In this document: positions 54,943 through 62,596 of the stretch, piece by piece
Layout of the letters: the number at the start of each line of letters is the position of its first letter
How positions within the stretch are numbered: position 1 is the first letter of the stretch
Assembly (NCBI GenBank): GCA_021151695.1
Contig: JAGKWU010000007.1
Location: forward strand, 1-64,000
Direction: 5' to 3'
From: Cellvibrionaceae bacterium
GTDB taxonomy: Bacteria > Pseudomonadota > Gammaproteobacteria > Pseudomonadales > Cellvibrionaceae
DNA: 64,000 bases
Notes under the pieces: generated by a model
What the model saw: only the letters and a program-made list of their open reading frames with translations
Databases searched by the model: none
What the model was told of the DNA's origin: nothing
Made by a program: the position numbers and the translations under genes

Positions 54943-54978
54943 TAAAAAACCCCGGGGCCGACCAGAAGCCCCGGGGTT
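54943..54978 (-). terminator. Rho-independent terminator after GH5
   Basis: Stem aaccccggggc / gccccggggtt (54948-54978) with TTTTTT on the minus-strand side. Very strong; lies 35 nt after the GH5 stop. Confidence 0.9.
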
Positions 54979-55012
54979 ATAAAAGGTCTTACTTAAAACT
55001 TACTACTAAAAC

Positions 55013-57256
55013 TTACTGACCCCAAACGGTGTTGATTACAGTAGTTTTACGTGCATCGAAATCGCCCCACTGGCCCCACTTGTCGTTGGCACTTACTGGA
55101 TCCCACGGAGTGGTCCACCAGCCGAGTGTATCCGCAGACTCTGGGTTCATTGACCAGTAGCAAGCGTTGATTTTTCTCTTCTTGAAGTAGTTAGCAGCTG
55201 CTTGTTGCCATTGCTCATCCACGTTAGTGGTGATGTGGCTCCACATGTTGCGAACACCTTGTTTGGTCTTCAACGGCCAATCCATGTTGCCACCGTATTC
55301 ACCAATCAGGATGCCGTAACCTTTGTCACGCAGGTAACCGAAGTGTTCTTCCCAACCTTTTTCCAACACAGTTGGATTGATCAGGATCTTACACTTGGCT
55401 TTACCAGCATCATCACCTTCAAGACCTACGCAAGCGGTTTGGCTTGGATCCAGGAATTGCTTCTGTACGAATACAGATGGACCGTAGGTGTGTGGAGAGA
55501 ACAGTACTTGGTCTTTCGGAATGTTGATTGGATTGTCGCCAGCTTCAAACAGGTTTTCACCCCAGTTTGGATTGATGGTAGCGGTGCCGTAAGGTACTGC
55601 ATCTTTGGTATCAGGAGTGCCGTCTTGAGTGTTGGCGTTGCCAGAAATACCTTCAACAATGATGATCATGTTGGGGTTAACAGAGTTAACTGCCTGGTAA
55701 GCGCGCTCAGACATAGCTTTCCAATCAGCCCAGGTGTAATCCCATGGCTCGTTGAAAATGTCGATACCGATGATGTTGTTTACACCCAACTTGGCAGGCA
55801 GACCAGCGATCTCTTTCAAGTTCGCAATCCACTTGGTTTCGTCGTAAGCCTGGATGTGAGTCACGGTGCTTGGGTTGTTGGTTGCAGAGCAAGAGTATGC
55901 TTCACGTTTGAAATCATAATCTTCGCGGTTTGCATCAACATAAGGTGGACGTGCATCCAGACGACCTTTACGCCAGCCCACATAGTTGGAGCAGGAGTGG
56001 ATGTCGAGGAATACCTGGATATCGTTAGCCGCTGCAGTCTTGATGAAATCTTCCAATGCCTGACGGGCGTTGGTTTGACGTACAGACTGATGGTTCTTCA
56101 GGTTAGGCTCTTTACCTTGTGGATCGTTTGGATCCAGGGTTTGTGGAGTAACCGGGATACGCAACATGGTGATGCCTTTCGCTTTCAGCTCAGTCATACC
56201 TTGTTGGATAGTACGGCCAGTACCGGCACCGCCGTTCACCCACCACATGTTACCCATGTAGAGTTCCATTGGTGCGCCGCTTGGGTTGGTAGAGTCGTTT
56301 GAAGGCTCGTGACGACCTTCCAGACCGAACCAGTTACCGCAATGCGCAGGAACCACAACGCCGTCTTTAGTGATGTTACCGTCAGCATTCACGCGGAACT
56401 TACCGGAGTTGGAAGATACGCTGGAAGAAGTGCTGGTGGATGTAGTTGAGGTAGTAGAAGCCGAGGTGCTGGTCTTCGAAGTAGAAGTACTGGTAGACGT
56501 ACTGGTAGAAGTCTTCGATGTAGATGTAGCAGAGCTGGTAGAAGTCGCCGGGCAACCATTAACTACACCGTAAGGTGCTGGTTGAGTCGCACAGGTGCTG
56601 TTAGCAATACAACTCTTACCGTTCTCATAACCCCAACCTGAAGTAGTGGTTACGCAGCTTGGGTACAAAGTACCGTACCAGTTACATTGCGAAGTAGTGG
56701 CACAAGCTGAAGAGCTGGTGCTTGGCGCAGAGCTGCTGGTAGAGGTTTTGCTGCTAGTAGCCACCGAAGTCGCAACAGATGTTGAGGCTGAAGTTGAAGT
56801 CTTGCTGCTGGTAGAAGTGGCAGGTGAAGAACTGGTGGTAGCCACAGAGCTGCTGGTGGTTACGGTAGAGCAAACGGCACCAGTAATGGCTGGAACTTCT
56901 GCCGGCGCTGTGCTGTTCTTGTCACCTTGTACACCAAAGCTTACAGACTGACCTGGTTGAATGGTTTTGTTCCAATCCAAAGCAGTTGCTGAGTATGGAT
57001 TGCTGCCACTGAGGGTAGCATTCCAGGAGCTGGTGATTTTGTTGGCGGAGTATTGCCAACCTACAGTCCAACCATTGATGGCTGTTGTGCCATTGTTGGT
57101 GATGGTGATAGAACCCTGGAAGCCAGTATTCCATTCGTTAACTACGGCGTAACTACAAACTGCTGCCTGGGCTTGGCCTGCGGCCACACCCATACCCAGC
57201 AAAACTGCCAGGCCAAGCGCTTTTTTACCGAGCGCATGTTTTTTAGGAGCTTGCAT
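55013..57256 (-). CDS. GH5 cellulase with CBM2 and CBM10
   Basis: Secreted 747-aa cellulase. Signal peptide about 1-32; CBM2 33-129; Ser/Thr linker; CBM10 185-235; linker; GH5 barrel about 285-747. Acid/base E503 in DIFNEPWDYTW and nucleophile E653 in LIGEYGGN are present. CBM2 and CBM10 are almost identical to those of the GH6 at 31504 even in DNA, though the catalytic domains are unrelated. Codon use is biased as in highly expressed genes. Its leader holds the GACAGCGCTGTC palindrome and two 12-bp motifs shared with the GH6 leader, so the two are likely co-regulated although 24 kb apart. Confidence 0.95.
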   Translation of the reverse strand: MQAPKKHALGKKALGLAVLLGMGVAAGQAQAAVCSYAVVNEWNTGFQGSITITNNGTTAINGWTVGWQYSANKITSSWNATLSGSNPYSATALDWNKTIQPGQSVSFGVQGDKNSTAPAEVPAITGAVCSTVTTSSSVATTSSSPATSTSSKTSTSASTSVATSVATSSKTSTSSSAPSTSSSACATTSQCNWYGTLYPSCVTTTSGWGYENGKSCIANSTCATQPAPYGVVNGCPATSTSSATSTSKTSTSTSTSTSTSKTSTSASTTSTTSTSTSSSVSSNSGKFRVNADGNITKDGVVVPAHCGNWFGLEGRHEPSNDSTNPSGAPMELYMGNMWWVNGGAGTGRTIQQGMTELKAKGITMLRIPVTPQTLDPNDPQGKEPNLKNHQSVRQTNARQALEDFIKTAAANDIQVFLDIHSCSNYVGWRKGRLDARPPYVDANREDYDFKREAYSCSATNNPSTVTHIQAYDETKWIANLKEIAGLPAKLGVNNIIGIDIFNEPWDYTWADWKAMSERAYQAVNSVNPNMIIIVEGISGNANTQDGTPDTKDAVPYGTATINPNWGENLFEAGDNPINIPKDQVLFSPHTYGPSVFVQKQFLDPSQTACVGLEGDDAGKAKCKILINPTVLEKGWEEHFGYLRDKGYGILIGEYGGNMDWPLKTKQGVRNMWSHITTNVDEQWQQAAANYFKKRKINACYWSMNPESADTLGWWTTPWDPVSANDKWGQWGDFDARKTTVINTVWGQ

Positions 57257-57939
57257 TTAAAAATCTCCAATTATGGTGTTGTTGGAAAGGGTCGCTAACA
57301 CCCTCGTTATTAGTATTAATGTGCCCTGCTGTTTTACACCGCTGGGGCGATAAAGCTCACTCCTGTCGCTCGCGCCAACTTTTGGTAAAGGGCGAGCAAG
57401 TTGCCGCTACGCGTGTAAAAAAACGCAGCCACAACCGTGGTCCAACCACATTCCGGTCATTTTTTGCGGACGTCTGTTTATCTATTTTTTTGAAATTTTT
57501 TGCTAAAACAGAGCGTCGAAATAACCCTTCCGCAATCCGGAAATTCAGGGATCGAGAATGGATAAGCTTTGTAAGAAAAGATTTGTAACTGTTACATCAA
57601 GCCAACGTAGTTCTTTTATTTTTATTATGTGCGCCTTGTCTGCATTTATGACAGCGCTGTCATTTGTGCGTAATGTAGTGTCAATGATGATCAAATAATG
57701 TGAACTGGCGCACAAATTTTAAACACTTATGGTCTTAGGGACCCAATGTTGTGATCTGGAAATACTTTTGGAGCAGGGAAAGAGAGGGTCGGCGTTAATC
57801 TGTGCAGCGCTTTTTTTAGCTCTACAAATCACCTATCGAAGGGCTGGATTCAATGTAACGCCCTGTAACAAGATCGAGCCAGCAAACCTTCATAATGAAC
57901 AAATGAAATGATTTACATGCAATTAAATCCGGCCAGCAG
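57257..57939. other. GH5 promoter and leader region
   Basis: Contains, from the start codon outward, accctcgttatt (57300-57311), ttttttgcggac (57460-57471), and the palindrome at 57649-57662. The outer 250 bp hold nothing that I can name; a short frame there (57729-57911) lacks support. Confidence 0.7.
57649..57662. promoter_or_regulatory. Palindromic operator candidate, copy 4
   Basis: Full 14-bp palindrome TGACAGCGCTGTCA, 394 bp upstream of the GH5 start. The most complete of the four copies. Confidence 0.75.
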
Positions 57940-58305
57940 CTAGACCGAAATATCAATTTTATTGGTTCGCGGTTGGTAATTGGCCACAGACAGAAACGCG
58001 CGGCTGGCAGGGTCGGTATTTTGGCTGGTGCGCTTATCGGGGGATTTGCTGTCGCTCGTGCGTTCGGGCGGCGGAATGACGGCGGGCGATTGGGTTACGG
58101 AATACTCGTTGGGTGTTTTCGGGTCTAACTGGGCATCCAGGGTGACAGGCTGGCGCTGGCGTTGGGCTTCCTGATTGGCCTGTGGTCGCAAGCTATTGCT
58201 CGAGCCATAACCCGAAGACACATAACCTGTTAAATTGCCAATAACCATTGTCGCCAAAAACCCTAAACTAAAAGTGAAAACCAGAGTATAGCCAAAACAC
58301 CGCAA
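57940..58305 (-). CDS. Hypothetical signal-anchored protein
   Basis: A 121-aa reading frame with an N-terminal hydrophobic segment (about 5-30) and a hydrophilic, Pro/Ser/Gln-rich remainder (RPQANQEAQRQRQP, VIPPPERTSDSKSPDKRTS) that looks disordered. No family recognised. The coding look (signal anchor, plausible codons) makes it probable but not sure. Confidence 0.5.
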   Translation of the reverse strand: MRCFGYTLVFTFSLGFLATMVIGNLTGYVSSGYGSSNSLRPQANQEAQRQRQPVTLDAQLDPKTPNEYSVTQSPAVIPPPERTSDSKSPDKRTSQNTDPASRAFLSVANYQPRTNKIDISV

Positions 58306-58565
58306 TGGGCCAATTTTTAACCAGGCATTCCAGCAGCGTTCAAGGCCGGGTTATTTATCTCCATGGAGACCCCATTTTTCGTCACTGTATAAATATTGTG
58401 GCGTCAGCAGATATATTGAGCAGCTTTTTACGTCACACAATATGTAGTAATAACCGCCAGGATTCTCTATAAGAAAAAAATCTAATCCACGCAGGTATAA
58501 GCGCCAAACCTCACAATACCGGCCAGCCCTTAGTTTTGGGCCTTTTTGCAGAGTTTTTTCACCGG

Positions 58566-58595
58566 CTATCCACATCTTACACAGACTTATCCACA
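58566..58595. promoter_or_regulatory. DnaA boxes upstream of nrdA
   Basis: TTATCCACA (58587-58595, perfect) and CTATCCACA (58566-58574, one mismatch), in the same direction 12 bp apart. In E. coli DnaA boxes control nrdAB. Confidence 0.6.
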
Positions 58596-58654
58596 GGTTT
58601 TTTCGGCTTGCATTAAATAGTTAACCGCATTATCTTGTAGCCCATTCTCGGTTT

Positions 58655-58862
58655 ACCCCTATATATAGGGTTTTGTGACAGACCTCGCGATTTCAGCACC
58701 TAGGCCATTTGGCGCCTCGCTGTCAAGCGAATATGCCGCTATTCCGCAGGTTTTTTTGTTAAAGAAGCGAGTATCCAAGCCGATCAACCAAGCCTTCGGC
58801 TATGAGCTGGCTCCCGAAAAACAGGTCGTACTGGTTATCAGGGCATCCACTATATGTTGTGG
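58655..58862. promoter_or_regulatory. Two NrdR-box-like palindromes upstream of nrdA
   Basis: CCCCTATATATAGGGT (58656-58671) and CCACTATATGTTGTGG (58847-58862); each agrees with 13 of 16 positions of the NrdR consensus ACACWATATATWGTGT. They are about 190 bp apart, further than usual NrdR pairs. Confidence 0.4.
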
Positions 58863-59046
58863 TTACTTTTGGACCAACACCTTCGGGTACCGCAAGCTCC
58901 AATATCGTCAGGCAAGAATAAACAGCGAGCGGTTTCGATCATCTTTTTGATCTTTTTAGCGGAATGGGCTGTCACAACTTTATCCGCGAAGCGTTTTTGT
59001 TTTACCACCTTATAACCATCAGGACCAACTCACGCGGGAGACGTCT

Positions 59047-61992
59047 ATGCAAAGCGACATTGAAAGCACATCAGGTTCAACCTCTATCCCCGTCCAACAG
59101 GATATCCACGGCAGCAGCAACAGCCTGGCGGCCACTGCCCCCGGCCAATTGCGCGTTATCAAGCGCAATGGCACCGTAGTTCCGTTTGACGCAAGCAAAA
59201 TTGCCATAGCCATGACCAAGGCGTTTTTGGCGGTTGAAGGCGGCACAGCTGCCGCATCTACCCGTGTGCATGAAACTGTCGATAACCTCACCAAGCAAAT
59301 TACCGCGACTTTCAAACGCCGTATGCCCTCTGGTGGCACCATTCATATCGAAGAAATCCAGGATCAGGTAGAACTGATTCTGATGCGTTCCGGCGAACAA
59401 AAAATTGCCCGCGATTACGTGCTCTACCGCGAAGAACACGCTCGTATGCGCGCCGAGAAACAAGCAGATTCCTCATCGCAAGATCCGGATTACCCCACTA
59501 TTAATGTGATCCGCGCTGATGGTACCCGCGCGCCTTTGAACATTGGCCGTATGCGCACCATCGTGCACGAAGCCTGTGCCAACCTGAAAGGTGTAGAAGA
59601 GAAAGCCATTCTCGATGAAGCCATGCGCAACCTTTACGATGGCGTTAACGAGTCAGACGTAAATACCTCGTTGGTAATCACCGCGCGTACCTTGGTAGAG
59701 AAAGAGCCCAACTACTCTTTTGTTACTGCCCGTCTGTTGATGGACAAACTGCGCGCTGAAGCCCTGGGCTTTTTGGGTATTGCCGAATCAGCTACCCAAT
59801 CTGACATGGAGCTTTACTACGCGCGCGCCCTGCCCGCCTACCTGAAAAAAGGTGTAGAGCTGGAGCTGTTGTCGCCCGAGCTGTTGACGTTCGACACTGA
59901 CAAACTCGGCAAAGCCCTGCTGGCTGACCGCGATTTGCAGTTCACCTATCTCGGCCTGCAAACCCTGTACGACCGCTACTTCATCCACAGCAACGATGTT
60001 CGCATCGAATTGCCACAGATTTTCTTTATGCGCGTCGCCATGGGCCTCGCCATTGAGGAAGAGCACAAAGAAGAGCGTGCGATTGAGTTCTATCGCCTCT
60101 TGTCGTCCTTCGACTACATGAGTTCTACCCCAACCCTGTTCAACGCCGGCACCCTGCGCCCACAGTTGTCATCCTGCTACCTGACCACCGTTCCCGATGA
60201 CCTGCACGGTATCTACGGCGCTATGCAAGACAACGCCATGCTGTCCAAATTCGCTGGCGGTTTGGGTAATGACTGGACACCGGTACGTGCGCTGGGCGCC
60301 TACATCAAAGGCACCAACGGCAAGTCGCAAGGTGTGGTTCCCTTCCTGAAAGTAGCCAACGATACTGCGGTAGCAGTAAACCAGGGTGGCAAGCGCAAAG
60401 GCGCTGTCTGTGCTTACCTGGAAACCTGGCATATGGACGTCGAGGAATTCCTCGAACTGCGTAAAAACACCGGTGACGACCGTCGCCGCACCCACGACAT
60501 GAACACTGCCAACTGGATTCCAGACTTGTTCATGAAGCGTGTGTTCGACGATAAAGAGTGGACCCTGTTCTCTCCGAATGACGTGCCCGATCTGCACGAC
60601 CTCTACGGAAAAGCATTTGAAGAGCGTTATGCGTTCTACGAAGGCGAAGCTGCTGCCGGCAAAATCAAGGTATTCCGCACAGTGCGTGCAGTAGACCTGT
60701 GGCGCAAAATGCTGGGCATGCTGTTCGAAACCGGCCATCCATGGCTCACCTTTAAAGATCCGTGCAACCTGCGCAGCCCGCAGCAGCACGTAGGTGTGGT
60801 GCACTCGTCCAACCTCTGCACCGAGATCACCCTCAACACCAAAGCCAACGACGAAATCGCTGTATGTAACCTTGGTTCCGTCAACCTGGCCCAGCACATC
60901 GTTGATGGCAAACTCGACCAGGAAAAGCTTGGCCGCACCGTAAAAACCGCTATCCGCATGCTGGATAACGTGATCGACATTAACTACTACGCGGTAGGTA
61001 CCTCCAAAGCCTCCAACCTGCGCCACCGTCCTATTGGACTGGGCATCATGGGCTTCCAGGACGCGCTCTACTTGCAGCGTATCGCCTACAGCTCACAACA
61101 AGCTGTGGATTTTGCCGATACCTCTATGGAAGCCATCGCCTACTACGCGATCCAGGCCTCCAGCGAGCTGGCGCAAGAGCGCGGTAAGTATTCAACCTTT
61201 GAAGGCTCCCTGTGGAGCAAAGGTGTTCTGCCACTGGATTCTATCGAGAGCCTGGTGCAAAACCGTGGTGAGAAGTACATCAAAGTGGACCGCAGCTCTA
61301 CCCTGGATTGGGACAGTCTGCGCAAGCAAGTCGTCAGCAACGGTATGCGTAACTCCAACGTGATGGCGATTGCCCCAACGGCAACTATCTCCAACATCAC
61401 CGGCGTTACCCAGTCTATCGAGCCGACTTACCAGAACCTCTATGTGAAATCCAACCTGTCAGGCGAATTCACCGTGGTTAACCCACACCTGGTGCACGAC
61501 CTCAAAGCCCGCGGCCTCTGGGACGCGGTGATGGTTAACGACCTGAAATACTACGAAGGCTCTGTGCAGAAGATCGACCGTATCCCGGCCGACCTGAAAG
61601 CCATCTACTCTACCGCCTTTGAAGTGGAGCCACGCTGGATTGTAGAAGCCGCCAGCCGCCGCCAAAAGTGGATCGATCAAGCCCAAAGCCTGAACCTGTA
61701 CATCGCCGGCGCCAACGGCAAGAAGCTGGACATCACTTACCGTATGGCCTGGTACAGCGGTTTGAAAACCACCTACTACCTGCGCGCTTTGTCGGCGACA
61801 ACTACCGAGAAATCCACCATTAACACGGGTGCATTGAACGCGGTATCTGCCGGTGGTGGTGAAGGCCTGCTGGCTGCACCAGCGACAGCTGCACCGGAAG
61901 TATCAGAAGTAGCACCAGCGGATTTCGCGCAGGCAGCACCAGTGCCATTGGCTTGCTCGATTGATAATCCGGATTGTGAGGCTTGTCAGTAA
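59047..61992 (+). CDS. nrdA: Class Ia ribonucleotide reductase large subunit
   Basis: A 981-aa enzyme that makes deoxyribonucleotides from ribonucleoside diphosphates. Two N-terminal ATP-cone domains (about 35-135, LRVIKRNGTVVPFDASKI; about 150-240, INVIRADGTRAPLNIGRM) act as allosteric switch, as in Pseudomonas. Barrel with LSSCYL (redox Cys), NLCTEI and the active-site region CNLGSVNLA. The C-terminus has an Ala/Pro-rich linker and the redox pair in CEACQ that receives electrons from thioredoxin. GCGGGAG precedes the ATG. Strong terminator follows, and nrdB is not next to it. Confidence 0.97.
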   Translation: MQSDIESTSGSTSIPVQQDIHGSSNSLAATAPGQLRVIKRNGTVVPFDASKIAIAMTKAFLAVEGGTAAASTRVHETVDNLTKQITATFKRRMPSGGTIHIEEIQDQVELILMRSGEQKIARDYVLYREEHARMRAEKQADSSSQDPDYPTINVIRADGTRAPLNIGRMRTIVHEACANLKGVEEKAILDEAMRNLYDGVNESDVNTSLVITARTLVEKEPNYSFVTARLLMDKLRAEALGFLGIAESATQSDMELYYARALPAYLKKGVELELLSPELLTFDTDKLGKALLADRDLQFTYLGLQTLYDRYFIHSNDVRIELPQIFFMRVAMGLAIEEEHKEERAIEFYRLLSSFDYMSSTPTLFNAGTLRPQLSSCYLTTVPDDLHGIYGAMQDNAMLSKFAGGLGNDWTPVRALGAYIKGTNGKSQGVVPFLKVANDTAVAVNQGGKRKGAVCAYLETWHMDVEEFLELRKNTGDDRRRTHDMNTANWIPDLFMKRVFDDKEWTLFSPNDVPDLHDLYGKAFEERYAFYEGEAAAGKIKVFRTVRAVDLWRKMLGMLFETGHPWLTFKDPCNLRSPQQHVGVVHSSNLCTEITLNTKANDEIAVCNLGSVNLAQHIVDGKLDQEKLGRTVKTAIRMLDNVIDINYYAVGTSKASNLRHRPIGLGIMGFQDALYLQRIAYSSQQAVDFADTSMEAIAYYAIQASSELAQERGKYSTFEGSLWSKGVLPLDSIESLVQNRGEKYIKVDRSSTLDWDSLRKQVVSNGMRNSNVMAIAPTATISNITGVTQSIEPTYQNLYVKSNLSGEFTVVNPHLVHDLKARGLWDAVMVNDLKYYEGSVQKIDRIPADLKAIYSTAFEVEPRWIVEAASRRQKWIDQAQSLNLYIAGANGKKLDITYRMAWYSGLKTTYYLRALSATTTEKSTINTGALNAVSAGGGEGLLAAPATAAPEVSEVAPADFAQAAPVPLACSIDNPDCEACQ

Positions 61993-62044
61993 AATCAATG
62001 GGTTGGGCTTTTTAGTTAACTTGAAAGCTTAAACTTTGAACAGC

Positions 62045-62081
62045 AAAAAGCCGCCCTGATGAGAGTTGGGGCGGCTTTTTT
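62045..62081 (+). terminator. nrdA: Rho-independent terminator after nrdA
   Basis: Stem aaaaagccgccc / ggggcggcttttt, then TTAT. Follows the nrdA stop by about 50 nt. Confidence 0.9.
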
Positions 62082-62100
62082 ATACGCGCTGAACTTACGC

Positions 62101-62553
62101 AAGTAGGGAATCGTCATCCTCGCATAGCGAGGATCCAGCTCTTCGCTTTTGCTTTTCCGTTTGAAGGACGTTTAATTTTATAGGTTTTTTAAGAGCTGGA
62201 TCCTCGCTATGCGAGGATGACAACTCCCCTAAAGAATTTAGAATGTGGCACCGAAACTAGATCCCCTGCGAGCGCCCCGAGCATCGGAGGAGAATTGCCG
62301 TAAAACGCACAGGACGTGCGTTTTAGTGACGTCGAGCCATGGATGGCTCGTCGGAACGACGGCAATTATCTGAGAAGCGCAGGATAAAGGCGGGAACGGG
62401 GTGTCCTTCCTTTTGGTTACTTTTCGTTGGACAAGCAACGAAAAGTGACTCGCCCAGCAGGGCGAAACAAATGCGCACGAATACAACAAATACAATTAAG
62501 AACTGGATCCCCGTAAGCGGGGGCGCCTAGCCGAGGATGACGACTCCCTACTT
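62101..62553. mobile_element. 453-bp MITE-like composite element with terminal inverted repeats
   Basis: The ends are 22-bp inverted repeats (62101-62122 and 62532-62553) with 21 of 22 matches. Inside are a perfect 31-bp inverted repeat (62113-62143 with 62191-62221), a three-way junction (outer stem 62293-62301 with 62359-62367; hairpins at 62302-62324 and 62333-62350), a hairpin cttttcgttg..caacgaaaag (about 62417-62450), and a third partial copy near 62503-62546. No transposase. Motifs of the type GGATCC-GCGAGGATGAC are widespread intergenic repeats. No clear target-site duplication. Confidence 0.65.
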
Positions 62554-62596
62554 AACAATGAAAGAGTACTGACCAATTGGCGCTCGCCAGCTACCG

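Larger units (their letters stand above)
58306..59046. other. nrdA promoter region
   Basis: A 741-bp gap with DnaA-box-like and NrdR-box-like sites. Short frames on both strands overlap these sites and are not called. Confidence 0.6.
61993..62596. other. Intergenic repeat region after nrdA
   Basis: Holds the nrdA terminator and the inverted-repeat element of 62101-62553. A frame at 62238-62495 falls wholly within repeats and is not a gene. Confidence 0.75.

Noticed and set aside
58675..58950. 91-codon frame upstream of nrdA
   Set aside because: Covers an NrdR-like palindrome within the promoter region; no recognisable domain.
62238..62495. 85-codon minus-strand frame
   Set aside because: Lies entirely within the structured repeat element; such frames are frequent false calls in these repeats.
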